From assembly GCA_023374045.1 (NCBI GenBank), contig CM041777.1, positions 462,983,827 to 463,047,826 on the forward strand: 64,000 bases of DNA, written 5' to 3'. Within the stretch, counting starts at the first letter, position 1, and each line of letters starts with the position of its first letter. Under the pieces are notes generated by a model. The model searched no databases. It was not told where the DNA came from and saw nothing but the letters and a program-made list of their open reading frames with translations. Shown here piece by piece: positions 12,281-24,036 of the stretch. Made by a program: the position numbers and the translations under genes. The stretch comes from Limonium bicolor (taxonomy: Eukaryota; Streptophyta; Magnoliopsida; Caryophyllales; Plumbaginaceae).

Positions 12281-12528
12281 CCCCGTTCTTTTGTCCACCG
12301 TTCAGCTGGTTTATGTACTATCAACTGGATTAATCATCAGTTCATTGTTTTACAATTAGCTATCAGTCAATATCAGCTGCTATCAGCTACTAGCTATTTA
12401 AACTCAAATTGTCTCTCATGTTCAACTGGTTTAATATGTTTGACTGAGTTGACCAGTTCAGCACATTCTTTTACACTCAGCCATCAATCAATATAAACTA
12501 TCACCTAAATGCAAAAGAATGGGTACAA
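12281..12528. mobile_element. possible small inverted-repeat element (MITE-like)
   Basis: The left end ggccccgttcttttgtcc and the right end gcaaaagaatgggtac are roughly inverted copies. The interior repeats caactggtttaat and atcagctgctatcagct motifs. It appears to split a common plant repeat motif (caacaacaacaaag ... gaggtcgattaacatgaatc). No perfect target duplication was found. Confidence 0.35.
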
Positions 12529-12691
12529 CATTTGAGGTCGATTAACATGAATCAACATATGACGCGGTCTACTATGTGCAAGATGAAGAACATGAGGTGT
12601 ATTTACAAAAGGTCAAAAAGGAATGAATCATAGATAAATCATTTCAGTCCAGCACAACCTAATACTTTAACTATATGAAAATACTATATGC

Positions 12692-14340
12692 TTTTTTTTT
12701 TTTTTGAAACCAACAACCATATATTAAACAAAGGGCAACATACATAAGTAGTTAATCTAACCTCGAAAAATCCATAATAAAACAACTGTCAACCGCGACC
12801 TATTCTCATGGAATGGCGCAATGACAGCCTACGACGTACTGCATAAAAGACTTGACGAACATCTTCCTGTCGTCATTAAAACCCAGAATCAAATCCCCAT
12901 CACCCACTACAAACCAAATAGATTTAAAGAGTCCAAAGTAAAATACGACATTAGGACGACAACAACGATCATAACAAACTAAGCAAGCCACTAGGAACAG
13001 GAACATAAGAACCTGAATACAGCATAAATCACGACCAGCCATAGAAGCTTGATGAAAAGCTTCATATTCTTTTACCTCAGGGCACCAGTCATACCGACCC
13101 GTCATATCATTTAAGAAAGACCGACTGCAATAAAACTCCAACACATCATTGAAGTCGATTGAAATCTCAACAACAGACAGAGGAGCATGAGAGATCAATA
13201 TTCCAACACTATTTCCAGACCACTACTCCCAATCGCAGACCATTACACCAGTCATTTTATCAACAATGTAATTCTGCTAGGCTCCTTCCTTGCTAATAAT
13301 TTAATCATAAATCGCATGTAGCCTTTGCAAGAATGCATCGATAAATTGCCAGTGTCCACCGCCACAGTTGAACATATAAAGCCCTCCCACACAGGGCTTT
13401 AAAAGTGCACACTACAAATGGGAAATTAGTGACGATGAACATCCAACACTATTCTCTTCACTCTTTGCCTCACCCTGAAGCCGGCAACCACTTGATTGAA
13501 CCATTCCTGCTCCAAAAGAGCCATCTCTTGAACATGCATTATGAATTTAGGGTTGACGGAATCATCATCCTTGGTAAAGCCGAGTGAGTTCGCTTTAAGC
13601 ACAATTCCTTCAAACCGTCGGTGACATGCAACCTAAAGCTTATTGGTGACATACAAGCTCCAACAAAGACTCTGTAAATCTTCTGCTGCTACCCCATCTC
13701 AGTGGCGGATCCATTAGCTTTGTTTGGGGGAGGGCAAAATGTTTTTTCGACACTATTACTCTTTAAAATATTATGTCATTTGTACTTTTTCAAAAATTTA
13801 TAAGAGCATTTGACAAATTTCAAAATCGCCCCCCCCCTTTGGATCCGCCATTGCATCTAATAGTACCAGCTCCTTCGCCCAAATTGAGAAAAATGTGCAA
13901 TTAGAGATGTCGAGCATGACACTAAATATCCAACTTTTCCAGACCTTCAAAAATCAGCCGGTGATCATCAGAAGCGGGTACATGCATTGCATCCTCGACA
14001 AATTCAAACTGTTGATTACCCCAAACCAGAATGATAATACAACTGGAGGCAACAATACAACACCGATGAATTTATTCTTTCACTCCTCCAAAAGAACATG
14101 AAACGAAAACTTAATAGCAACCAAAAGGATAATCTCCCTAGAAGGAGATGGACAAAAACAATAACATGCGTAGATTATTTGTTAATAGAAGATAGCAACG
14201 AAAATAGATCCCAAAAGTAGACAGAAGCCATGGAGGAGGAGGTAAGAAATTAATCCGAAAAAGAAGTCATGGAGATGAAAGTAAGGAGCCCTCACAGGAG
14301 AGGGAAGAAACCTCTGCCGAAGAGGATGTTAATTATTATT
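12692..14340 (-). mobile_element. probable decayed LINE-like (non-LTR) element
   Basis: A 14-base T run at 12692-12705 followed by gaaaccaacaaccatatatt reads on the minus strand as a 3' end finishing in poly(A), as in plant L1-type retroposons. The minus-strand sequence upstream (G/T-rich, beginning near 14340 with ttcttccctctcc) looks like untranslated LINE sequence. No reverse transcriptase motif is readable, so the copy is non-autonomous or 5'-truncated. The best open frame (12806-13198) is Cys- and Phe-rich and matches nothing I recognise. Target duplications were not found. A MITE interrupts it at 13700-13853. Confidence 0.45.
13700..13853. mobile_element. 154-bp MITE with 14-bp terminal inverted repeats
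   Basis: Left end CAGTGGCGGATCCA, right end read inward CAATGGCGGATCCA (13 of 14 identical). It is flanked by a direct 5-bp duplication, catct, at 13695-13699 and 13854-13858. It has no coding capacity and contains a run of nine C near 13829-13837. The superfamily is uncertain. Confidence 0.8.
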
Positions 14341-14657
14341 ATCCTATAAAGTTAATAAAGTGTAGCATCCTTATTTTTCTTCCAGCAGCTAAAATAGACC
14401 GAATACTTATCCCAATTAAAACCTTAAAAGTTTATGGTATGAATAAATAGTATATTCTATTAATAATCTAATAATTAGCTTTTCACATTTGAACTTACTC
14501 TTGCGTGCAAAATTTTCAGGATCTTACAGTAGCAAGGAAGTCAATTTGACTGGTGAAAAATGAAAGATATTACACTTCATTGTCACAAAAATATCTTTAT
14601 GATCGACTTTTCATTCATCCCTTTACGAAGAGGCTAAAACATTCATTCCTCAGATGA
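14341..14657. other. unannotated AT-rich spacer
   Basis: No gene, repeat end or RNA gene recognised between the LINE-like sequence and the palindromic element. Confidence 0.5.
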
Positions 14658-14666
14658 AACATTCAT

Positions 14667-15078
14667 GGGAAACTTCACGATATACCCCTGTTTTCTTTCG
14701 TAATTCACAATATACCCCTGTGATTTTAGTAATTTAACTTTAAACATGTTTAAATGTTGTCCAAAAATGATGAAACTTTACATGAATGATGCTAAAGTGT
14801 TATATTTTGGTCCAATATCAAATTTGAAGCTTTTTAAGCTCACATGTGACCTGCGGGACCTAATGAATATGTGACTGTTCATTGGGTCCTACAGGTCACA
14901 TGTGAGCTTAAAAAACTTCAAATTTGACATTGGACCAAAATATAACACTTTAGCATCGTCCATGTAAAGGTTCATCAATTTTGGACAACATTTAAGCATG
15001 TTTAAAGTTAAATTACTAAAATCACAAGGGTATATTGTGAATTACGAAAGAAAACAGGGGTATCTCGTGAATTTTCCC
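14667..15078. mobile_element. 412-bp palindromic (foldback) MULE-type element
   Basis: Nearly the whole element is one inverted repeat with arms of about 200 bp and its centre near 14870. Ends are GGGAAACTTCACGA (left) and, read inward from the right, GGGAAAATTCACGA. A perfect 9-bp duplication, aacattcat, lies at 14658-14666 and 15079-15087. GGGAAA ends, very long inverted repeats and 9-bp duplications fit non-autonomous Mutator-like elements. No protein is encoded. A transcript through it would fold into a long double-stranded hairpin, a possible small-RNA source (inference). Confidence 0.88.
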
Positions 15079-15087
15079 AACATTCAT

Positions 15088-15423
15088 TTATACTGGTGTT
15101 TTTTTTTATCATATTTCTTGTTTTAATCTTAAGGCAAGTAGTCATATGTGGATATATTATATTTCTGCACTAGAGTAGGAAATCACTGGCAAGTTAACTA
15201 CCATGTCTTGAAATGCATCAGTCTTTGAATCACTAAAGATTTTTTTAAAACCTTTTTGTTTTAAAAACAAAAGTGGTTGAATCCAATTCAAGTAAAGCGA
15301 AAAGAGAAAAAACAAATCTTCATAGGTTAAAAAAGAGTGATCGATTTCACATTTAATTGAGGGAATATAGTATTATCTATGATTAATATTTTGTTTTTTA
15401 GATTTAAGAAGAGATCTTAGGGC
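15088..15423. other. unannotated AT-rich spacer
   Basis: No feature supported between the palindromic element and the left LTR of the next retroelement. Confidence 0.5.
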
Positions 15424-15599
15424 TAACTAGATCAGTGGGAGGGTTGATTGGTCAACTTGCAGATGGATTGAGAAGAAGGCATGCTTGGGATCACCTACAA
15501 TGCATCACATGTAAAGTTGTTTCTCTTACCCTTTACCTAAGCAACTACTTAGCTATTTAAGGCAAAGGAATTGAGAGAGAGGAGGGCATCTAGAATATC

Positions 15600-18500
15600 T
15601 GTAACGCCCCTACTTACAATAAATATAGCGGAATATAAAAATCTCCACTGACGTTTACAGATCATCGGGCAACAAACACCCGGTATAAAACCTCCCTTGA
15701 TTACAACCACTAAAATTATCTAAGCTACGGCCTGAACTCGAGAAAAACAACATAAATATAACTACAAGTAAAATAGAATAACTCTCCACAGTTTCTAATT
15801 CCATCCTAATCACTCATACTCTTCGTGGCCACCTGTATAAACAATTTCGTACCTGCAAGATGAAACCAAGCAGACACCCAGGGGGTGAGTCAGTTCCCTA
15901 GAATGGAACTGGTACAATTCTCTAAAACAATAAATTAAAACATAATTCTTCAAATAAAATGGTAACATGAAAACAAACTCTTAAAAGTAAAACAGAGAAA
16001 AAGCACTTCAAAACAATCAAGTTATAGAGAAAAGAAATGCAAAGATAGAGATAAAACTTTAAAACCAAGTCAATCACTTAAGAAGTCACACCATATAGTT
16101 AGTAAGCATCCATTGTTGATGTTAGAACCAATTCTGGTTAAGAAGAACGACTCAGGTAGTCACAAAGGACTAGGAATGATATGAATATCCATAACCCGTG
16201 GTAGACAGTTTACGTCTCCACCATTTCTGAAAGTTGATTCCCATAGACAAACATACTCAAAGTGGAATAAAACCAATTGGGAGAGTTGCCCCCCCACCAC
16301 CAGTCAAATGTCCACATGGACGAGGGATATACAGCCCTCCGTGTCATACACATCCTTTTGGACAAGGGATATACAGCCCTTCGCTGTTACCGACCCGTTC
16401 TCAGTTATCGGTGAAGACGCGCGCACGTCACAATAAAGAGTCAGCTCATGGATGAAATGATATCCAGAGTCAAAGGAAGAATTTACCAAGATTTGACAAT
16501 TTCCCATATTCCTAGCTATCCCAATAGATCATTAACTGCATAAGTGCAATACCAAAACACTCAGTCCTACAGAGTGCAGAGGCGTAAACCCTTTGCAGTT
16601 AATATCTAATCAAACAACTAGATAGGAAGGAATAGTAACCATGTAAGTTGTACAATCAAGGCTCAGTTAGTCACATCAAGCTGAGTTAGTCACAACAAGC
16701 TGAGTTAGTCACACAAACAATTTTCCCTTTTGAAATTCATTGAAGGTCAGTTAGCGTTTTCAAAGCCGTCTCCTTAAGTCCGTTAGCAAAAGTATTTGAG
16801 TACGAGAAATCGTACCTGATTAATGCTGTAGCAGTTCTAGTAGACTCGTGCGAACATTCTACAACACTCTGAGGAACATTAAAGATAGTTTATTATCAAT
16901 AACTTATATCCTAAGTTAAACTTAAACAAATTCCTCACTCTGAATTCTAAATCTCAATTATCTTATAAGCCCTCGCTTAAATGTTATGTATAACCTTTGA
17001 CTTATTTAGAATGTTGTATAGCCCAAGGTTGTAAGGTCAAGGAATGTATTTTATTAACACTGGTTAATGGTTTCACTCTTATCCACTTTACTAATACTTA
17101 ACCATAATTCTCACATTCAGGACTTTTGAGACCCTTATATCTAAGTGCATTTTATATTATTCAATTAATCTTAGAATCTCAATAATAATTCTTAAGCTCA
17201 ATACCTTTATTCTTACGTTAAGATAACTTCGTATTATGACCTATGACGGGTTTCTTAGAATACTATACTATTATTTCACAATGTAATGATTATGTATTTT
17301 ATCAATATCTACTAGATAATCCTTTATGATTAAGTCTTCCCCTTAATTTAATTAAAATCTACATCTTGTATATTTGAATCATATATAGTATTGTAGATGC
17401 ATTTTACTATAACTCAATTATTTTACCTTTAGTTCAGAATACCCTTTCTATTACAACCATTTAATAATCTTTGTCATAAGATGTTCAATTACTTTTCATC
17501 TTGAAATAACTATATTTTAATTAACCTGGATTTTCGAACTCTTACATTTAGTATTCACCAGGTATATTATTTGCTGAATTATTACCTATATAATAAGGTG
17601 TTTTAAGATAACATTTTTATGTATCCTTACATACATTTAATTTCCTAACTGTGTTATTTTTACACACATTCTCTCTATAGACCATGTATAATCCTTTTAT
17701 ACTAAATTTTAATAAACTTATGTCTTAAATACATTTTAGAGTGTTTACAAAAGCTAAGGTTTCAAAGGAATAACTTAATAAATTAATCCCTTTATTGCGT
17801 TTTAGGATAAACATTATATCTTAACATAAGGTAAAATTAATCTAAGAATTAAATTCTCATTCATAAGTGAAATTATCAATTATTTAATAAGATCATCTAT
17901 TCTGAAAAATCCTCATACCTTATATTCAAATGACATATTAATATTTTCAATGTCGTAAAGTAGAACAATATAATCTCTTATGTAACTTAGTTTCATCTAA
18001 TTAAAGGTTCAAAGGTTTTAAGTATCTAATTTCTATTTACAAACCTTTTATAAGTTCTAACTATTGAATACATCACTTAATTATAAACTCACATTCTGAA
18101 CATTGGTAATTAAGGTTATAAATGTATTTTATATGGCTTATCTAATTCTAAGAAACTTAAGAATTATTATTTAGATTAATTCTAATCATAGTTTAATATA
18201 GTTTTATATCATAATCCTTTTAATGTTTTTATCTTAAAAAATTAGGTTATTGTTCAATACTATAAATGTTATGAAATGATTAAATCTAGACTTATTAATC
18301 CCCTTCACCTTTAGATGTAAAAGTTTCATTTATTTTATTATTGATTATGTAATAAGATCTATTTGTGTAACATTTTATGTAATCTAATTACAAATTTTCC
18401 TAAGTTTTAACTTATTAATTACTTCATATTCTATTTTCTATAAGGTATTTTATTCCTTTTATTTATTCTTTTGTTATCTATATATTAAGATTTATTTAAG

Positions 18501-20932
18501 ACATTCTTTACGTAGTTTTACTGTATTTAATTACTCCTACTAACTTGTATACACATCTTCATCCAATATGTGATTTATAACATAAGGCATTTCCCTTAGT
18601 TTTAATTTAGTATGTTAGCTTCTATAGTATATATTTAACATAAAAGTAGGTAAACTTTAATTCCTTGATTTAACCTAAGATAATCCTTTATTTCTTTTAT
18701 TTCTTTATTTCAACTTAAAGTTCATACCTAAAATATTTATTAACATTCTGTATTAAATGTTAGTTTAACCTTATTATATTATTTTCAACCTATAAAGTTT
18801 ATTATCCAACTATACTTTAATTTTCATTACATTAAAACCATATATCATAAGGTAACTTATAAAAATTTTAGAAAAACAATTTTAGACCTATTTCCTTTTG
18901 TCTAAAAATTCTCAAATTTAATATATAGTAATTGTGATATTTTAGACATATTACAAATTTTTTATTTCATAAAAATCTCTTTGTTAATTATCTAAATAAA
19001 TCCATAATACTCAGAAATTACAAAAATTATAACTTATGTTTAAAAACACAAAACCCATATTATTTTACATGAAAATAAACTAGATTTTATAAGGAACCTA
19101 TGGTTAAAATTTCATGTCAAAATACATTAGGGAAGATCATCAAATAAATTCAACAAGTTAGTGTATTATTCTGGAATTTATATTAACTTAACATATCACT
19201 AATCTTCTACGTTTTAATCTCGGCCGTCCGTTCCTCCTAACTACGATCGGACGGCCCAGAATCGGCGAGTTCATCAGAAAGGGCTACTACATTTCAAATG
19301 GAAATCCTTCGATTTCTCTCAATCCACAGAACCAAATTCGTTTATTTTTGTTTCATTGGATTCAAAATTAAACGACGGTTTCAATGGTACCAATTTCGCT
19401 AGCTATAATGCAAGGAGCAGGGATTTCGAATCTGGGTTCGTCGACTTAGGGTTTTTCCGGTTTTTGATTTAAATTTCGACAAATTCTCTCTATATAATGC
19501 GTATTGTGTCAAATTAACAGTTGGGTAAGTTCGAGAATGCAAAAACGAACAACATCATCGGTGTAATTTGGTCGGAATCGTACCAGAATAGCACCGGCGA
19601 GGAAATATGATTCGAAATCTGGAAAATTTTTGACTTTACGAGTGGCTGAGGGTCGAACTTTGTGGATCTATTAAATACAGTGTAGATCGAGTTAGGATAA
19701 GATTTTGGGCTTAATCAAAAGAGGACATGTAGCTCTACATGATGATATAAAGATATTGATCTAATTCTTATTATACGCCAAGAAATCTGAACCGAAAGTT
19801 TCAGGTTTATACCTCGAATTTTTCTGGAAAATTTGATATTTTATGTGCAGACCAAGTAAGCTACTTCACGGGTCAACTCGTGCCGACTGGGAGGGATTCG
19901 ATCCACGAAACCTACCACATTTTAAACTAGGTATGTAACTCTAAACATGGGTGGAAGAATCATTAAAAACAATGAACTAGGGAGAAAGTTATAGATCCCG
20001 AAAGATCTGAGTTTACCATTTCGTTTCTGGAAAAATTCTGGGCAAGAACACTGTCGTGGTCGAGTTGGGGACTTTAGATGCTTCGATCTTCCAAATGATT
20101 GAGAATCATCCTTGGGTGTAAAAATGAAAGTTGTATATGAGTTAAATATCTACAAAATTAGCTATAGAACACGAATTTTCATTCACGGATGAAGAAGATA
20201 TGATAAGACGAAGTTTACCTTATCAAATCGGTTTCTGGAAATTCTGGGTTGCAAATTCTCGAGGAGGCAACTTCAGATCGACTTTGTGACGAATGTAAGA
20301 GGATTAGGTCAAGTGTGAGTAATGGTTAGAAACTAGATTTGTATGAGAAGAGAATGAAGAAGATGGAGTTCAAAAATACCAAGAGACGGCTGAGAAATCT
20401 AGGTCTGAAAATAGGGCAATGATCTGAAGGTGGCTGAGAAGACTTAGCCGATTTTGGGGGAAAAAAAGGCTGAGGCCCGCGTCTGAGTCAGCGGCTGAGT
20501 CACCAAACCCTAGCCACGTCAGCAACCCTCTAAAGTTTGGCTCTAAACTTCATTATATCATAACTTTGGCTAGGATGATCCGTTTGTAACGTTCTTATTA
20601 TCAATCTTCTTGGTTTTCCATAACCTTTTATTGGTATAGGTTTCATGGGCTGGTTTGACCATTCTCAAAAAGTCAACCCTAGCAAGGCTTAAGGAGCTCT
20701 AAGGTTTCCATGATTTTATATTGACTTTTATGATTCCAATCAATGCTCCAAATATTTCTAAAATCTTTATAATATAATTGGATTGTCTCAAAAATTTTCC
20801 AAGATTTATTGACTTATAAATCCTATTATTAAATTCATAATACCATATAATAATTTAATGTTTAATAGTATTATTTAGGGTTTAATAAAATAAATCCTCT
20901 AAATTAATTTAGATTAATTTAGGGGTATTTCA
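15600..20932 (-). mobile_element. solo LTR of a chromovirus-type retrotransposon (5333 bp)
   Basis: It begins TGTAACGCCCC and ends TTAGGGGTATTTCA on the plus strand, the same termini as the LTRs of element B at 32723-36860, with which it shares long stretches (for example catcgggcaacaaacacccg near 15662 and cataactttggctaggatga near 20561). A perfect 5-bp duplication, atatc, flanks it (15595-15599 and 20933-20937). The other LTR of the host element shows the empty site. There is one LTR copy and no internal region, so it is a recombination product. The interior, including 17000-19200, is AT-rich and without genes. Confidence 0.9.
16309..16390. repeat. duplicated gggatatacagccc palindrome unit in solo LTR
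   Basis: Two units of about 45 bp, each with ggac(a/g)agggatatacagccct, preceded by gtccacatg or atcctttt. The core is palindromic. The same duplicated unit occurs in the element B LTR at 33367-33451. A triplet of gctgagttagtcac follows at about 16660-16712. Confidence 0.75.
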
Positions 20933-21141
20933 ATATCAATTAGTAGTGGCCTCTAAGGTCTAGGCTTTGTTTTTTTCCCCACAATTAGGCAGGCATGTCC
21001 TAATTGCCTCTTCTGTTATTTCCATATTTTATCATTGTCTAGTGTTGTTTAGTGGGTACCCACCTATGGCCTCAGTCCTATATCAATAAAACAGTAGCTT
21101 TCCATGATTTGTAAGGCTTTAAATATTGGGTTTTTATCATT

Positions 21142-21153
21142 TGGTATCATAGT
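21142..21153 (+). other. primer-binding site, initiator tRNA-Met type
   Basis: TGGTATCATAGT lies two bases after the left LTR end. The canonical plant initiator tRNA-Met site is TGGTATCAGAGC, so it is decayed at a few positions. Confidence 0.65.
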
Positions 21154-22806
21154 TGTCGGCTTTGCAAGTGGGTGATGGAGGGAAAAAGTGGGAATTGGCG
21201 GACAAAAAATATTGATGCGTGGATGGATAGGATGCCGATGAATGAGAAGAGAATGGTGAATTGAGCTAGAGAGATAGACATGAGGTGTGAGCAGAGAATG
21301 AAGAGGATGGAGAAGCTTGAGGCAGAGAGGTAAGAGAGATTAAGGAGGAATGATTCACCACCAGTGGAACCAATAGAAGCAGACATGCATGCACCAACAA
21401 CCCAAAAAATGCATGATACATGGCAGAGACAGAAGGGTTGGTGCAAAAAAAGATCAATGGTTGTGGAGGTGTAGTTGGAAGAAAAATCAGTTAAGGAAGA
21501 TGAACGAAAATTAGAAGAAACAGAAGCGGTCTCGAAGGACCCAGGGGTTGCAGAGCCAGAAAACAGAAGAAAAATGAATGTAACCATATCATTGACGACA
21601 TTCATAGACTTAAGAAGAGGAGAAGAAATTAGCTAAATCCATTGAACATCAAATGCGAGGAAGCCCAGAGGTAATTTCTGCCTTAATGTTAAAGAGAAGG
21701 GTGAAGAAGAAACAACGTAAAAAGAAAAAGAAAAGGAGGAGGGTAATCGTTCATGATAGAAGAACAAAAGTGGGGATACTTGCAACTGAAAACTAGTGTA
21801 GGATGATGATGCACCGATCTAGGCCGAAACTCCACATGAATGGGAGAAGAGACAAGACAAAAGGGAGATGGCTCATGAGAAGGAAGATCGCACACCCACG
21901 AAAGCCTGGAAACTCGGTAAAACAACATCAGTGTCGAGATAAGGATGAGAAGCGGAGCAGAGTAGACTACCAACTACACACAACTCAGAACCACGAGGAT
22001 GGTGGGTCGTTCGAATCAGTTATCACTTACTAGCCAAAGGATACAATAGGGTGGAAATAATACTCATGGGCGTGACGTGACAGTTGAAGTTAATTAAGAC
22101 AACCAGAAGAGAGATAGGAGATAGACGGCAGTTTCGATGAACTATTGTTATCAATGGTAGAAGGTGTGAGGTTGAAGATGACCAGGGTAGGTTACGTGAG
22201 ATAGTTGTCAATAGGGTACTTCTTTATTCAAGACGGGAGATAGGTGATTAGGCCAAACCCAATTTTAGCCAGTAGCATATTAGATCGAGAGACTCTGTGG
22301 ATCTGTAGCTGGAAAGTGAATATGCCAATGCCCCTAATATGCAGGCCCAATGTTTATTGACAATCCAGTACACATAATAAGAAGAGGTTGAGGTGATTTT
22401 TAAAGGGGAGGCAATCATCACGTGCAGTGCTAGGGCAACCAATTGGGCCCAACCCACAATTACCATGTGTAGATCTTACTTATAATCAGGTACTAGGCCA
22501 GATAAAAGAAGAAAGATATTTGCCCCATTCTAAATCAGGGGATGATAGCAAGAACCCTATGGAGACACTTAATAGACTAATCAACCTGGATGTTTTATCT
22601 TTCTAGAATTTGCCCTTCAACTTCACAACACAAAGGAGAAAGTCCTATGAGCATCACCTTGGGGACAAGGGGCAGTTCAACAAGGGAGGGATGACGAAAA
22701 GCGTAAAACAGGGGGTAACTTGAAACTAAGGCAGCGGTCCTTGTCGTGAAACCTAGAGGAGAACCCTCAGTTGGAGAACGTGAGTAACAACACACTACAA
22801 CCAATA
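21154..22806 (+). other. interior of the Ty3-type element, no intact gene
   Basis: From about 21176 a frame with many Arg, Glu and Met codons resembles the N-terminal part of a gag gene but is quickly stopped. The remainder has no recognisable domain. Near 22655 a first copy of caccttggggacaagggg occurs, echoing the one at 23460. Confidence 0.5.
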
Positions 22807-22814
22807 CGCCTAGG

Positions 22815-23403
22815 TAGAGCTGTCAAAATTTGACCCAACCCGAAAACCCGTCCGTTTTATCTGAACCCGAAACCCGATTGAAACCCGAAAATATTTAAAT
22901 ATAATAAACCCGAAACCCGATTGGGTAAAACCCAAATGACCCGAACCCGAAATGACCCGAAAAATTTATAACCCGAACCCCAAAATACCCGAAATAATAG
23001 TAATTAAAAGTTAGCCAAACTCGAATAACATGAAATAATAGTGATCATAAATTGTCCCAAACCTGAATGACTTAAATAAATATGACAAAAAACTTGATTC
23101 AAACTTATTAAATCCGAATGAAATTCAAAATATGCATTGTATTGACTTTTCTGTAATTTACATGTAGTATATTCTTATAGAAATTAGGTATATATTTATT
23201 TAAAGTTTTGTCAAAAAATATTAACCATAACCCGAATTAACCGAAACCCGATTCTATCTGACACTATTACAACCCGAACCCAATTTGACCCGAACCCGAA
23301 TGACCCGAACCCGAAATGACCCGAAAATTAAATGACCCGAACGGATATTGACCAGAAAAAATATGACCCAAAACCTGAACGGGTAACCCGTTTGACAGAT
23401 CTA
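22815..23403. mobile_element. 589-bp hAT MITE with CCCGAA subterminal repeats
   Basis: Left end TAGAGCTGTCAAA, right end read inward TAGATCTGTCAAA. A perfect 8-bp duplication, cgcctagg, lies at 22807-22814 and 23404-23411, which is diagnostic for the hAT superfamily. Both flanks are packed with acccgaa/cccgaaa repeats (about 22845-22995 and 23228-23345), while the middle is AT-rich and noncoding. Confidence 0.92.
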
Positions 23404-23493
23404 CGCCTAGGAGCCCGATATGGGAATGTCTATAACTTATATTCTTTTGGCTTACACCACCTTGGGGACAAAGTGGTTGTTAACATGGAGGAT

Positions 23494-23880
23494 TGATGAG
23501 ATCACTAGGAGGGCTGATTGGTCAGTTTGTAGATTGACCGAGAAGAAGGCATGCTTGGCCCGTGTCCCAGCTATGTGGGCCTGCGAATAGTCCTAGGGGA
23601 CTAACTATAATGCACGTACTACTCTTACCCCTTACCGAGCAACTCCTAGCCATTTAAGGCAAATGGTAGAGAAAGAGGGGGACATTAAGAATATCATTTA
23701 GTTGTGGCCTCTACGATGTAGACTGGTTTTTTTTTTTTTCAGAAATAGGCAGGCATGTCTGTGTTGTCCCTTCTTCAATTTCCATATTTTCTCATTGTCT
23801 AGTGCTGTTTAATGAGTACCCACTTATGGTCTCAGTCCTATATCAATAAAACAGTAGCTCTAAATATTGGGTTGTTATCG
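23494..23880 (+). repeat. right LTR of the Ty3-type element (387 bp)
   Basis: Begins TGATGAGATCACTAGG just after a purine-rich stretch (aacatggaggat) and ends gttgttatcg. It contains the polyadenylation-like aataaa in tcaataaaacagt. It is uninterrupted and preserves the ancestral junction gaatatcattta where the left copy has the solo LTR. Confidence 0.8.
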
Positions 23881-24036
23881 ATTTACCACTACACCGAAAC
23901 CAGATTTCCATTTCTAACACCGAAAAAGCATAATCTAGCTAAAGAACACATTACTAGTACATATCCCATGAGAACACTAAAATTAGAAGGAAACAGAAAT
24001 GTCCTGGTAAAGGGCACTGCGCATGATGTTGACCAA

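Larger units (their letters stand above)
15424..21139 (+). repeat. left LTR of the Ty3-type element, interrupted
   Basis: The two pieces 15424-15599 and 20938-21139 together match the uninterrupted right LTR at 23494-23880: ggagggttgattggtca, gagaagaaggcatgcttgg, atttaaggcaaa, then taggcaggcatgtc, then tcctatatcaataaaacagt. The intervening 5.3 kb is the solo LTR. The starting TG has become TA. Confidence 0.8.
15424..23880 (+). mobile_element. non-autonomous Ty3-type LTR element with two nested insertions
   Basis: Two related sequences of about 380 bp bound the element: the left LTR (15424-15599 continuing at 20938-21139) and the right LTR (23494-23880). A primer site for initiator tRNA-Met follows the left LTR, which sets the plus orientation. 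The interior (21140-23493) lacks RT, integrase or protease motifs. It retains a gag-like opening full of stops after 21176 and, near 23460, the sequence accttggggacaaagtgg, which resembles the LGDKV codons that often end gypsy polyproteins next to the polypurine tract. A solo LTR (15600-20932) splits its left LTR and a hAT MITE (22815-23403) sits inside. The right end stops about 155 bp from the host gene's stop codon. Confidence 0.75.

Noticed and set aside
12806..13198. 130-codon minus-strand frame
   Set aside because: No recognisable domain, and it lies in the untranslated-looking part of a LINE-like sequence ending in poly(A).
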